A DNA stretch of 64,000 nucleotides from contig NZ_VOSW01000030.1 in assembly GCF_009690905.1 (NCBI RefSeq), forward strand, positions 1-64,000. Reading direction: 5' to 3'. Of this stretch, positions 18,082-27,373 are shown piece after piece (within the stretch, counting starts at the first letter, position 1; every line of letters starts with the position of its first letter). Below the pieces are notes generated by a model, which made no database searches, was not told the origin of the DNA, and saw nothing but the letters and a program-made list of their open reading frames with translations. The stretch is from Paraburkholderia madseniana. GTDB lineage: Bacteria > Pseudomonadota > Gammaproteobacteria > Burkholderiales > Burkholderiaceae. Made by a program: the position numbers and the translations under genes.

Positions 18082-18234
18082 GTTGAATCTCCGAAGGCAG
18101 AAACCTCGACTAGGGCAACATACAGAAGCCCCACGCCAGTGACAATCACTATCCTCGCCGTTAAGTGCGGCGCAGAACCAAGCGCGGGTTGCTCCCAGTA
18201 TTTAGGTAATATCGGCCGCGGTAAAATTTCAGGT

Positions 18235-18248
18235 TCTGCCCGGGCAGA
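18235..18248. promoter_or_regulatory. Perfect 14-base palindrome upstream of aroP-like gene
   Basis: TCTGCCCGGGCAGA lies 48 bases upstream of the permease start, in the 214-base divergent region between the hydrolase and permease genes. A possible operator; it does not match a TyrR box, and the regulator is unknown. Confidence 0.35.
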
Positions 18249-18295
18249 CCATAAGTCTGATCGGGCGATCGATATCCATACACTGGGGCGCAATT

Positions 18296-19681
18296 TTGAA
18301 TAGTGCACAGCAGCAAGATGGCCTGAAGCGCGGGCTTAAGAATCGTCACATCCAGTTGATCGCGCTGGGCGGGGCGATCGGCACGGGCCTGTTTCTCGGC
18401 TCCGCCAGCGTGTTGAAGGCTGCCGGCCCGTCGATGATTCTCGGCTACGCGATCGGCGGCATCATCGCCTTCATGATCATGCGCCAGCTCGGCGAAATGG
18501 TCGCGCAGGAACCGGTTGCCGGTTCGTTCAGCCACTTCGCGTACAAGTATTGGGGTGATTTTCCCGGTTTTCTGTCCGGCTGGAACTACTGGGTGCTGTA
18601 CGTGCTCGTGAGCATGGCCGAGCTGACCGCGGTCGGCACCTACGTGCATTACTGGTGGCCGGGCGTGCCCACGTGGGTATCGGCGCTGGTGTGCTTCGCC
18701 GTCATCAACGCGATCAATCTCGCTAACGTTAAAGCGTACGGCGAAACCGAATTCTGGTTTGCGATCATCAAGGTGGTGGCGGTGATCGGCATGATCCTGT
18801 TCGGCGGCTATCTGCTGATCAGCGGCCATGGCGGTCCGCAAGCGTCGATCACCAATCTCTGGGCCGACGGCGGCTTTTTCCCGCACGGTTTTCATGGCCT
18901 GTTCATGATGCTCGCGGTCATCATGTTTTCGTTCGGCGGGCTTGAGCTGATCGGCATTACGGCCGCTGAAGCGGCCGATCCGCAAAAGAGCATTCCGAAA
19001 GCCGTGAATCAGGTGATCTACCGGATTCTGATTTTCTACATCTGCTCGCTGGCGGTGCTGCTTTCGTTGTATCCGTGGAATCAGGTCGCGGCCGGCGGCA
19101 GCCCGTTCGTGATGATTTTCTCGCAGATCGGCTCGACACTGACCGCGAACATCCTCAACGTGGTGGTGCTGACCGCGGCGCTGTCGGTCTACAACAGTGG
19201 CGTGTATGCGAATAGCCGCATGCTCTACGGTCTCGCGGAACAGGGCAATGCGCCGCGTGCGCTCATGAAGGTCGACCGGCGTGGCGTGCCCTATATGGCG
19301 ATTGGTTTGTCGGCGCTCGCCACGTTCACCTGCGTGATCGTCAACTATCTGATTCCGGCCGAAGCGCTCGGCCTGCTGATGGCGTTGGTGGTGGCCGCGC
19401 TGGTGCTGAACTGGGCGCTGATCAGCCTGACGCATCTGAAGTCACGCAAGGCGATGGTGGCGGCGGGCGAGACGCTCGTGTTCAAGTCGTTCTGGTTCCC
19501 GGTCAGTAACTGGATCTGCCTCGCTTTCATGGCGCTGATTCTCGTGATTCTGGCCATGACGCCGGGCCTGTCGGTTTCGGTATGGCTCGTGCCCGCGTGG
19601 CTGGTCGTGATGTGGCTCGGCTACGTGTTCAAGCGCCGGCGTGCATCAATGCATGGCGGCGCGCAGGTGGCAGGGCGGTAA
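18296..19681 (+). CDS. aroP: AroP-like amino acid permease (APC superfamily)
   Basis: Inner-membrane proton symporter of 461 residues with about twelve helices. Sequence character is very close to E. coli AroP/PheP: NRHIQLIALGGAIGTGLFLG, QLGEMVAQEPVAGSFSHFAY, SGWNYWVLYVLVSMAELTAVG, FSFGGLELIGITAAEA. Aromatic amino acid uptake is therefore the best guess, though related Burkholderiaceae permeases carry other amino acids. The start is a TTG at 18296 with a purine-rich site upstream; the protein N-terminus in that frame aligns well with AroP, and no ATG is suitable. Confidence 0.85.
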   Translation: MNSAQQQDGLKRGLKNRHIQLIALGGAIGTGLFLGSASVLKAAGPSMILGYAIGGIIAFMIMRQLGEMVAQEPVAGSFSHFAYKYWGDFPGFLSGWNYWVLYVLVSMAELTAVGTYVHYWWPGVPTWVSALVCFAVINAINLANVKAYGETEFWFAIIKVVAVIGMILFGGYLLISGHGGPQASITNLWADGGFFPHGFHGLFMMLAVIMFSFGGLELIGITAAEAADPQKSIPKAVNQVIYRILIFYICSLAVLLSLYPWNQVAAGGSPFVMIFSQIGSTLTANILNVVVLTAALSVYNSGVYANSRMLYGLAEQGNAPRALMKVDRRGVPYMAIGLSALATFTCVIVNYLIPAEALGLLMALVVAALVLNWALISLTHLKSRKAMVAAGETLVFKSFWFPVSNWICLAFMALILVILAMTPGLSVSVWLVPAWLVVMWLGYVFKRRRASMHGGAQVAGR

Positions 19682-19688
19682 GGCAGAT

Positions 19689-19725
19689 ATTGGGCGCCGG
19701 CGCCGTTGGCGTCGGACCGCCCAAT
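19689..19725 (+). terminator. Possible terminator hairpin after aroP
   Basis: Inverted repeat ATTGGGCG / CGCCCAAT with a 21-base GC-rich loop, just past the permease stop. No U-run follows, so termination is tentative. Confidence 0.3.
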
Positions 19726-19943
19726 GTCGAGAAGCGCTTCAATATCCGGCGGAGCGTCACATATTGCTTGGGCAATTATTGCCTAAGCTGATCAGCCGCG
19801 TCGACAGGTCGCGGAAATGACATGGCATGGCATGTGTGCGGATCAAGAGGTCGAGTACCAGCCACATTTATCGTCACTCGCTATTGCGCAACCGCCGCAC
19901 GACAACCCGGGTGACTATTTTGACGAGATCGGAAAGTCGCAAA

Positions 19944-21410
19944 TCAGGTGGATATATCCCCATTCAGTTCCTCATCCGTATCGTCCAAAGCCGTATCTTC
20001 CGCGACGTATATTCCGTACGCGACCATTCGCCGATATAGCGTGGCGCGCGAAATTCCGAGGGCCGTCGCCGTTTCTCCCGGCCGGTGATCGTGGCTTAGC
20101 AAAGCGGTTTCGATCGCACTGCGCTCGGCTTGTTCGCGTATACGGTCGAGCGTCATCCTTTCTCCGGCCGGCTGCGATTCGAGGTCGAGATCACGGGGTG
20201 TCAGCAGCCTGCCTTCGGCCATGACCAGCGCATGGCGCACGCGATTGATCAACTCGCGCACGTTCCCCGGCCAGTGGTAGCTGCACATGGCGTCGATGGC
20301 CGATGGCGTGAAGCCGTGAATCTTGTGGGTGCTATCGGTCTTGTACTTCTGCAGGACGTAGTGCGCGAGGATTTCGATGTCCTTGCCGCGTGCGCTCAGC
20401 GGCGGTTCGTTGATGCGCAGCACGCACAGGCGATGGAACAGGTCGGTGCGGAAGCGGCCAGCGAGTATCGCGGCTTCGAGGTCGACGTGGGTCGCTGAGA
20501 TGATGCGTATGTCGACGGGAATCGATTCGTTGCCACCGAGCCGTTCAATTTTGCCTTCCTGCAGAAAGCGCAGCAGGCCCGCCTGGGCTTCGAACGGCAT
20601 GTCGCCGATTTCATCGAGAAACAGGGTGCCCCCGTTCGCCGACTCGATGCGGCCAATCCTGCGCCCGTCCGCGCCTGTGAACGCGCCACGCTCATAGCCG
20701 AACAGTTCAGACTGCAAAAGATGATGCGGAATCGCGCCGCAATTGATCGCAACGAAAGGCGCTTTGCGGCGCGGCGAGCATCTGTGAATCGCGAGGGCGG
20801 TGAGTTCTTTTCCGGTACCTGATTGGCCGGAGATGAACACGCTGGCGTTCGTATTGGCGAACTTGCGGATGGTGCTGTAAAGCTGCTGCATGGCTTCGCA
20901 GGTGCCCACCATCGTACTGTCATCCGTGAGCAGGGTATCGGCGGCCGTATCGACGTAATCCAATGCCGCCATGCCTCGCGCGTGCCCGAGCGCATGCGAA
21001 ATCCACTCGGGAGGCAGCGGCAGCGTGACGTAGTCGAAACAAAAATTGCGAATCAGTTCGCGAACCGCCTTGCTTGCCGTTTGGCCTTCAGCAGCGATTG
21101 CCACCCAGCCGATCGCAGTCTGGCTCAGACATGCCTTGAGGGTAGGAAAGTCGCGCGGCGTGAAACCGTCGAAATCGATGAGACCGGCGGCGACGCCTGA
21201 TTTTTTCGTCGCAGCCTCGGCGCCGGCGGCGGTTTTCGCCACGACGACTTCCCAGCCGGCTGAGCGCATCTCCGCGAGGAGCGCGTTGTTAGGTGCGCGA
21301 GCAACGCAGATCACACGCCGCAGGGTGTCCGACTGGGGCGAGGGCGTGGACTGCGTTGAGTCGGCCGTCACGCAGGCACTCGTTTGGAATTGGTCAGGTG
21401 ATTTTGGCAT
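19944..21410 (-). CDS. Sigma-54-dependent Fis-family activator, VpsR-like
   Basis: Enhancer-binding protein of 488 residues. An N-terminal receiver-like domain (~30-150) resembles VpsR-type domains and shows no clear phospho-acceptor context. AAA+ domain: Walker A SGQSGTGKE at 194-202, sigma-54 contact loop GAFTGA intact at 242-247, Walker B GGTLFLDEIGD at 260-270, arginine-finger region FRTDLFHRL. C-terminal Fis-type HTH (TATALGISRATLYRRM). VpsR relatives bind c-di-GMP and control biofilm and surface structures. It sits directly downstream of Tad locus 1 on the same strand and is the natural candidate regulator for one or both pilus loci. Strong GGGGGAA ribosome site. Confidence 0.88.
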   Translation of the reverse strand: MPKSPDQFQTSACVTADSTQSTPSPQSDTLRRVICVARAPNNALLAEMRSAGWEVVVAKTAAGAEAATKKSGVAAGLIDFDGFTPRDFPTLKACLSQTAIGWVAIAAEGQTASKAVRELIRNFCFDYVTLPLPPEWISHALGHARGMAALDYVDTAADTLLTDDSTMVGTCEAMQQLYSTIRKFANTNASVFISGQSGTGKELTALAIHRCSPRRKAPFVAINCGAIPHHLLQSELFGYERGAFTGADGRRIGRIESANGGTLFLDEIGDMPFEAQAGLLRFLQEGKIERLGGNESIPVDIRIISATHVDLEAAILAGRFRTDLFHRLCVLRINEPPLSARGKDIEILAHYVLQKYKTDSTHKIHGFTPSAIDAMCSYHWPGNVRELINRVRHALVMAEGRLLTPRDLDLESQPAGERMTLDRIREQAERSAIETALLSHDHRPGETATALGISRATLYRRMVAYGIYVAEDTALDDTDEELNGDIST

Positions 21411-21698
21411 GATATTCCCCCTTGCCGTCTTTCTTATTTCATTGCCCGCCTGAAAATCGGCAGCGCAACGACGTCCGTCGCTTCGATGCTACTCGCTGCG
21501 GACGCCGCAAACAAAGAATCTTGATGCTGCGGCTACAGCGCGGTACGCAAAACTTCTATACAGGGATAACGTCCCGACTCGCCGGTGGACAAATGCGCAC
21601 TTATACCGAGGAAATAAGATTCGAAACGCGTCGCCGATGACCGACGCGCGCAGTGCCGTCTCGTGTTTCCCTGGCAGTGCAACTCGCTCGACCACCTG

Positions 21699-22661
21699 CT
21701 AGCCGCCACTCAAAGTGGGGAGGAGAACCCGGTAGATGTGGATAAACGCCGGCCCCAGCAGGACGGTGAGAAGGGCAGGAAAGATGCAGAAAATGAGCGG
21801 AAATAGTAGTTTCAGCGCGATTTTCGATGCCTGTTCTTCGGCGCGCGTCCGGCGGCGTGAGCGCAGCGTGTCCGAAAGCACGCGCAACGAGGCGCCGATG
21901 CTGGTGCCGAAACGTTCGGCCTGAACCAGCATTGCGCAAAAGGAATCGACATCCTCGACACCGGTGCGCAAAGCAAGATTGCGTAACGCCTTCTCCTTGG
22001 CAAACCCGGAGCGCATTTCGAGCAGCATCAGTTGGAGTTCGCTGGCGACCACCGGGCTGCGCAGTTCGATTTCTCCCGCCACTTTCATCAACGCCGCGTC
22101 GAGGCTGAGGCCCGCTTCGACGCACACTGTTAGCAGGTCGAGCGCGTCGGGAAAATCTTCGAAAATTGCCCGCTTGCGCCATGCAATGCGGCGCGTCAGC
22201 ACGAAATTCGGCAGGTAGTAGCCGATCGCGCCGAGCAGGGCGAGCAGGGACAGCAACACGTACTGCTGCGTCGCGAGCGAGGTATTGGCCAGCCACGTAA
22301 GTGCAATCAGCGGCAGCGCGAGCGCGAGCAGGGTTTTCGCGGCGAAATAGAGTGCGGCGGCCCCCTGCGTGCGCCAACCCGCATTCATCATTTGCACGCG
22401 TAGTGCCGAGTTTTCCCAGCCCTCAGTCGGGATCGACAGTTTCGAAATCGGCTGCGAAATCTCGGCGAGCTTTTCGAGCCATGCCGAGCCTGACGGCATG
22501 GTGCCGGGGTCGGACATGGGGAGGGTGGTCCCGCCTGCCTGTTCGATACGCCGACGCATATCGCGCGGCGAGAATAGCAGCATTGCGGCGAATACCGCGC
22601 CGAACACCACGGCGAAAAGGCCGACCAGCAACAGCATATGCATTGAGTCGAGCGTTTGCAT
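21699..22661 (-). CDS. tadC: Tad pilus assembly inner-membrane protein TadC (locus 1)
   Basis: Platform protein of the Flp/Tad pilus machine, GspF/PilC-like fold (T2SSF domain), 320 residues. N-terminal helix (MLLLVGLFAVVFGAVFAAML), mid-protein helices at about 105-150 and a C-terminal helix ending in FIHIYRVLLPTL. Cytoplasmic T2SSF segment contains PDALDLLTVCVEAGLSLDAAL and AERFGTSIGASLRVLSD. With TadB it anchors the CpaF ATPase. Last gene of locus 1 in transcription order; 48 bases after tadB; AAGGAG ribosome site. Confidence 0.93.
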   Translation of the reverse strand: MQTLDSMHMLLLVGLFAVVFGAVFAAMLLFSPRDMRRRIEQAGGTTLPMSDPGTMPSGSAWLEKLAEISQPISKLSIPTEGWENSALRVQMMNAGWRTQGAAALYFAAKTLLALALPLIALTWLANTSLATQQYVLLSLLALLGAIGYYLPNFVLTRRIAWRKRAIFEDFPDALDLLTVCVEAGLSLDAALMKVAGEIELRSPVVASELQLMLLEMRSGFAKEKALRNLALRTGVEDVDSFCAMLVQAERFGTSIGASLRVLSDTLRSRRRTRAEEQASKIALKLLFPLIFCIFPALLTVLLGPAFIHIYRVLLPTLSGG

Positions 22662-22709
22662 GACAGCTCCTTAATTTCCTGATCTGCGGCGCGTGTGCGA
22701 AAAGTGCAA

Positions 22710-23687
22710 TCAGACGCGAATTTTCACGATGCGCCGCATCCACAGCACGCCGCATAACATGGAGAACACCACTGTCTCGACGACCTTGAGGCCGGCCGGG
22801 TCCTGCCACAGCACTTCGAGGAACGTGGGGTTAAGGACCATCATGAACCCCGCGGTGACAAAGGGCAGCAGGCCAAGTATCCACGCCGACAACTTGCCCT
22901 CGGCAGACAGCACGCGGATCTTGTCGAACAGCTTCATACGTTCGCGGATCAGCGTTGCAATGCTGTCCAGTATCTCCGCGAGATTGCCGCCCGTCTCCCG
23001 CTGAATGAGGACGGCGATCACGAAGTAACGCAGATCGCGGATCGGCACGCGCGTCGCGAGATTCATCAAGGCCTCGTTCAGTGAGACGCCGTAGTTGATT
23101 TCGTCGAAGGTGATGCGGAATTCACCCCCCATCGGCTCGGCGAATTCGGTGCCGACCATGCCGATTGCGCTAGAGAACGCATGTCCTGCGCGTAGCGGGC
23201 GGCTAATCATGTCGGCGACGTCAGGCAACTGGCGTTCAAGTTGGCGCAGCCGCTTGCTACGCCGCCGGCTCACATGGAGGAACGGCAGCACTGATGCGGA
23301 CAAGGCGCCGAGCGCGGCGATCGTCGTCGGTACGGGCGTGAGCGTGGCGAGAGCGAGCACGGTGGCAGGCAGAACGAAAGTCGTACCGATCAACCGCGCA
23401 ATCGACCACTTGAGCCCGGATTGCTGGATCCACAAGTCGAGCGTCTGGATGCGAGGCAGTTGCATCAGCAGCTTGTCGAGCAGTGCCGACTCACTCAACA
23501 TGCGCTGCTTCAGGATCGTCAAGCGTTCCTTATGAACCTGGCCGCCGGCGGATAGTGCGCGGATACGCGATTCGATCCGGCGGGCGGCAGGGCCGTGACG
23601 ATTGTTCCACCACTGGTAACCGCCCTCGAGCGCGAGCACGACAGCGAGGAACAGCAGGATGGCGAATGCATAAAAGATCGGGGTCAT
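22710..23687 (-). CDS. tadB: Tad pilus assembly inner-membrane protein TadB (locus 1)
   Basis: Second T2SSF platform protein, 325 residues. N-terminal helix (FYAFAILLFLAVVLALEGGYQWW), a basic region, two central helices (~95-140), T2SSF signature LERQLPDVADMISRPLRAGHAFSS-type segment at about 150-173, then INYGVSLNEALMNLA and VLIQRETGGNLAEILD, and two C-terminal helices ending in MRRIVKIRV. The paralogue in locus 2 has exactly the same length and a near-identical C-terminus. CAGGAG ribosome site. Confidence 0.93.
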   Translation of the reverse strand: MTPIFYAFAILLFLAVVLALEGGYQWWNNRHGPAARRIESRIRALSAGGQVHKERLTILKQRMLSESALLDKLLMQLPRIQTLDLWIQQSGLKWSIARLIGTTFVLPATVLALATLTPVPTTIAALGALSASVLPFLHVSRRRSKRLRQLERQLPDVADMISRPLRAGHAFSSAIGMVGTEFAEPMGGEFRITFDEINYGVSLNEALMNLATRVPIRDLRYFVIAVLIQRETGGNLAEILDSIATLIRERMKLFDKIRVLSAEGKLSAWILGLLPFVTAGFMMVLNPTFLEVLWQDPAGLKVVETVVFSMLCGVLWMRRIVKIRV

Positions 23688-23738
23688 GCGTGTCTCCTGA
23701 GACCGCAGAGAGTCAATGAGCGGATCGGGTCAGCCGGA

Positions 23739-25106
23739 TCACGTGGTTTCGAAATGCCGTCCGGGATCGTAGATAGCGTCAGGCAATGCAATGCCGAACG
23801 CCTGCAAGCGCTCGGCGAATTTGGGCCGCACGCCGGTCGCGCAAAACCGCCCGCGCACGTTGCCGTTCTCGTCCATGCCGGTTCGCTTGAACGTGAAGAT
23901 TTCCTGCATGTTGATGATGTCGTCCTCCATGCCGGTGATCTCCTGAATGCTAACGATCTTGCGTTTGCCGTCAGTCAGCCGGGCAGCCTGGATCACGACC
24001 GAGATGGCCGATGAAACTTGCTGGCGCATGGTTTTGGTCGGCAGCGACAGGCCCCCGAGGTTGATCATGTTTTCGAGGCGAGTCAGTGCATCGCGCGGGG
24101 TATTCGCGTGGATGGTGGCGAGCGATCCTTCGTGACCGGTGTTCATCGCGTTGAGCATGTCGAGCGCCTCGGCGCCGCGCACCTCACCGAGGATGATGCG
24201 ATCAGGCCGCATCCGCAGGGCATTGCGCACCAGCGTGCGCTGCGTGATCTCGCCGCGCCCTTCGATGTTGGGCGGCCGCGTTTCGAGTCGCAGCACGTGC
24301 TGCTGCCGCATTTGCAGTTCCGCCGCGTCTTCGATCGTCACAATGCGCTCATCGTCCGGTATGAAGCCGGACAGGACATTGAGCAGCGTCGTCTTGCCGC
24401 TGCCGGTCCCTCCCGACACCAGGATGTTCACCTTCGCGCGCGCCAGCGCTTCGAGTACTTCCGCCATCGGCGGCGTGAGGCTCTGCAACTGGACCAGGTC
24501 GGAGACTTGCAGCGGATTGACCGCGAAGCGCCGGATCGAGAGCAGCGGTCCGTCGACCGCGGATGGCGGAATGATTGCATTGACCCGTGAGCCATCTGGA
24601 AGACGGGCGTCGACCATCGGGCTCGATTCATCGATCCGCCGTCCGACGCGCGACACGATCTTCTCGATCACCTTCATGAGGTGCGCGTCATCGTAGAACG
24701 TCACGTCGGTCAGTTCGAGCCGGCCTTTGCGTTCGACGTAGGTGTGCTTGTATGTGTTGACCAGAATGTCGGATATCGTCGGATCGCGCAGCAGGCTTTC
24801 CAGAGGACCGAACCCGAACATCTCGTCATGGACGTCGATCACCAGCTGCCGGCGTTCGAGATCGTTGGCCGGCGCTTTCTCTTCTTCGAGAATGCGCGTA
24901 ATGAGCGCGCCGATTTCGTGACGGATCTGCTCGGAAGGCATTCGCGCCAGACGTTCCAGTTCGACTCGCTCGAGCACGCACTGATGTATTTCCCGTTTCA
25001 GTTTCTGGTAAGCACTCCGCGCCATTTGGTTCGGCGAGTACTGTGCGTTTTCGCGTTCGCCGAACGGCTGCACGCGTTGAGCGGAAATCTGTTCACGCAG
25101 CGACAT
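23739..25106 (-). CDS. cpaF: Tad pilus secretion ATPase CpaF/TadA (locus 1)
   Basis: Hexameric secretion ATPase of the GspE superfamily (TadA branch), 455 residues, powering Flp pilus assembly. N-terminal helical domain, Walker A GGTGSGKT at 232-239, Asp box around VTIEDAAELQM, Walker B MRPDRIILGEVRGAEALDML region, His box HEGSLATIHAN. C-terminal GVRPKFAERLQAFGI ending is typical of CpaF. Paralogue in locus 2 is about 20 residues longer at the N-terminus (Ala-rich insertion). Starts 20 bases after cpaE. Confidence 0.95.
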   Translation of the reverse strand: MSLREQISAQRVQPFGERENAQYSPNQMARSAYQKLKREIHQCVLERVELERLARMPSEQIRHEIGALITRILEEEKAPANDLERRQLVIDVHDEMFGFGPLESLLRDPTISDILVNTYKHTYVERKGRLELTDVTFYDDAHLMKVIEKIVSRVGRRIDESSPMVDARLPDGSRVNAIIPPSAVDGPLLSIRRFAVNPLQVSDLVQLQSLTPPMAEVLEALARAKVNILVSGGTGSGKTTLLNVLSGFIPDDERIVTIEDAAELQMRQQHVLRLETRPPNIEGRGEITQRTLVRNALRMRPDRIILGEVRGAEALDMLNAMNTGHEGSLATIHANTPRDALTRLENMINLGGLSLPTKTMRQQVSSAISVVIQAARLTDGKRKIVSIQEITGMEDDIINMQEIFTFKRTGMDENGNVRGRFCATGVRPKFAERLQAFGIALPDAIYDPGRHFETT

Positions 25107-25125
25107 GATGGTCTCCTGGGGTGTA

Positions 25126-26337
25126 TTACATAGCCTTGAGCTTCGGTGCCGGGCTGCGTCCGAAGAAGCGGGTGAGCAGCGGCTCGCCCTTCACGCGCAC
25201 CCCCTCGGGTCCCGCCGACAGGCTGACAATGTTGTTTGCGAGCGCAAGCAGACTGCGCGACACGGTGTTATTGCGGCTCATCTTTGTGATCGGCACGCCG
25301 TGGTTCACGGATTCCGACACGGTCTCGGTGTCTTCCGGGATGACCTGATAGGGGTGCATGCCGAGAACTTCCTCCAGCGCGGCCCGTGCGCGCTCCCCAT
25401 GGCGCGTGTACCGGTTCAGAAGCAGCCGGGTACGGTCAGCCGGATAAGCGAGCGACGCCAGAATCTCCTGCAGACGCCGGCCCGCGCGTACATGCGGCAT
25501 GCTCGCCTGCAAGACGAGATGGATCTGGTTGCTGCGATCGAGCGCCAGGATGGAGAGCGGATTGATGGACTGGCCGAGATCGAAAATCACCACGTCGTAA
25601 CGCGGAACGGCGACGCCTAGAATCCATTCGAGCCTTTCCTCCTTGATCTCCGACGCTTTGATAGGGTCGCCGGCGCCGGCGAGTATGTGGAACGTGTCGC
25701 TCGCGTGCACGAGGCACGCGTCGAAGAAGGCTGCGTCCATCCGCTCTACCTGCGCACACATCTGCGGCAAGGTCGAGGGTGGTTTTTCGTCGGTGACGAG
25801 AAAGGCTGCGTCCCCGAAGAGCTGACTGAGGTCGATCAGCAGCACACGTTTTTGCTGGCTATCCGAGATCGCATGAGCCACGTTGCTGGCGATGAAGCTG
25901 GTTCCCGCTCCGCCCTTGCAGGACAGGAACGAAACGATCTGCGTTTCGTGCGCGCCATTTTTTTGCACCAACTGGCTCTCGATGCGCGACAGCGCTTCAC
26001 CGAGCGAAGCCTTGTTGAGCGGCCAGCCGAGCACGTCGCGAAAGCCGGCGCGCATGGCTTCGATCAGCGTCTGTGGCGACGCATCGGGCATCAGCAGGAT
26101 CGATGTGACCTGCGGGCGCCGTTGGCACAGTTTGCCGACAACCGGAAGCTCGGCGGTTTCGAGCGACGAAGCGTCGACGATCAGCACGTCGAAGGCGTCG
26201 AGGCTATCGCCGCGCTCTACTAGCGACGACGGTCTGCCGGCCACGCGGGTGGTGCGATAGTTGCCGCATTCGCCGATCAGACTCACGATCTGGGACAACC
26301 GTGCGGCGTTTTCCGAAGTGATGAGAATGTTGATCAT
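25126..26337 (-). CDS. cpaE: Tad pilus localisation ATPase CpaE/TadZ (locus 1)
   Basis: MinD/ParA-like polar localisation factor of 403 residues. An N-terminal receiver-like domain (~1-125) without an obvious phosphorylation site precedes a deviant Walker A (SCKGGAGTSFIASN) at about 136-149. Switch regions LLIDLSQLFGDAAFLV and DVVIFDLGQSINPLSI follow. CpaE/TadZ nucleates the Tad machinery at the pole. The ATG at 26337 begins the conserved MINILI segment shared with the locus 2 paralogue; the longer frame adds 69 low-quality residues overlapping tadE. Confidence 0.92.
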   Translation of the reverse strand: MINILITSENAARLSQIVSLIGECGNYRTTRVAGRPSSLVERGDSLDAFDVLIVDASSLETAELPVVGKLCQRRPQVTSILLMPDASPQTLIEAMRAGFRDVLGWPLNKASLGEALSRIESQLVQKNGAHETQIVSFLSCKGGAGTSFIASNVAHAISDSQQKRVLLIDLSQLFGDAAFLVTDEKPPSTLPQMCAQVERMDAAFFDACLVHASDTFHILAGAGDPIKASEIKEERLEWILGVAVPRYDVVIFDLGQSINPLSILALDRSNQIHLVLQASMPHVRAGRRLQEILASLAYPADRTRLLLNRYTRHGERARAALEEVLGMHPYQVIPEDTETVSESVNHGVPITKMSRNNTVSRSLLALANNIVSLSAGPEGVRVKGEPLLTRFFGRSPAPKLKAM

Positions 26338-26363
26338 GGTCGTGGCTGCCTGGATATGTTGTG

Positions 26364-26828
26364 TTATTGACAGACGGTGCCGCCTGTCGACGTCGCGAGA
26401 CTTTCGCGCGGCAGGGTGGTGGTGAGCGGTGGCATCTTGAGCGTGAGGGGCACGAACGGAATCATGGTTTTCACGCTGACGTTGGTCACGCTGACGGTGA
26501 CTAACGTGCACGTGCTGCGTGCAGTGGCGGCGTCGGAGTCGCAACCAGAGGGTGTGTACGTAACGCTCACGTTGGACGTGGCGAGCAACGGCAGCAGGTT
26601 TGTGATCCTGCTTTTGATCACCGTGGCATCGGCATCGCAGACCGTGGCGGTACGTGCGCCGAGGCGCACCGCTTCACTCGCGGTGTTCCAGTAAAAAAGC
26701 GCACGGCTCAGTTCGCAAACGCCGATCAGCAAGGTGCACAAGATGCCTGCGACCAGCGCGAACTCCACGGCGGCAGCACCGCGTTGTGCGCGTAGCCGAA
26801 GTGGCTGGGAAACGGGGCTCGGGTTCAT
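26364..26828 (-). CDS. tadE: TadE-family minor pseudopilin (locus 1, second copy)
   Basis: Protein of 154 residues with the TadE-like N-terminus: basic leader ending RAQRG, then AAAVEFALVAGILCTLLIGVCE, a pseudopilin-type hydrophobic helix with glutamate at +5 of the likely prepilin-peptidase site after RG. The C-terminal part is Ser/Thr-rich with four cysteines, possibly forming periplasmic disulfides. ATG overlaps the stop of the previous tadE gene (26825-26828), so the pair is coupled. Confidence 0.85.
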   Translation of the reverse strand: MNPSPVSQPLRLRAQRGAAAVEFALVAGILCTLLIGVCELSRALFYWNTASEAVRLGARTATVCDADATVIKSRITNLLPLLATSNVSVTYTPSGCDSDAATARSTCTLVTVSVTNVSVKTMIPFVPLTLKMPPLTTTLPRESLATSTGGTVCQ

Positions 26829-27364
26829 GACACTTGCCTCATCACGGTGACGATGTTGCCGAACTTCAGCGTAGACAGATTGAAGTAGTTCAGGATCGGG
26901 GAGTACGGATACCCCTTGATCTTGACTTCGACAAGATTGATGCTGCCGGCTGCGTTCGAAGGCCCGGTTCCGTTGTTGTTGTCATAGGTCGGGACGTTGG
27001 TGAACTGCGCCGGGTCGGAGGCATCGGCGCAACTGGTCGTGTGCGCGCTGTCGCACACGATCACCATCGAGGTCGTCAAACCGGTTACGAGCTCCGTACC
27101 GCTGCCCGGCGCCGCGCAGGTCGTACTGCCATAGACGGCGAGACACTGGGCCTGCGCGAGCGGGTAGGCGCTATCGCTCGGCAGGTAGGTGGACAGATAG
27201 CGAGCGGCATCGCGCGTGGCTTTCGTGAGCGCTTCGTACTGATAAATTGCGTGGCCAAATTCGGCCACGCCGGCGACGAGCATCACGAGCGGAATCAGCA
27301 CGATGGCGAATTCCACCGCGGCGACACCGCGCATGCGTGCTGGACGGGTAGAGCGTTTGTTCAT
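26825..27364 (-). CDS. tadE: TadE-family minor pseudopilin (locus 1, first copy)
   Basis: Protein of 179 residues. Leader ends RMRG, followed by VAAVEFAIVLIPLVMLVAGVAE, with the conserved glutamate at +5 and a single hydrophobic helix. The C-terminal domain is periplasmic with cysteines in STTCAAPG and IVCDSAHTTSCAD. Expected to be processed by CpaA and to take part in pilus initiation as a minor pilin. 9 bases after the TadG-like gene. Confidence 0.87.
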   Translation of the reverse strand: MNKRSTRPARMRGVAAVEFAIVLIPLVMLVAGVAEFGHAIYQYEALTKATRDAARYLSTYLPSDSAYPLAQAQCLAVYGSTTCAAPGSGTELVTGLTTSMVIVCDSAHTTSCADASDPAQFTNVPTYDNNNGTGPSNAAGSINLVEVKIKGYPYSPILNYFNLSTLKFGNIVTVMRQVS

Positions 27365-27373
27365 GACAGTCCC

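Noticed and set aside
18161..19435. 424-codon minus-strand frame opposite the AroP-like permease
   Set aside because: Antisense shadow of a clearly recognisable permease; His/Asp/Arg-rich, no motif.
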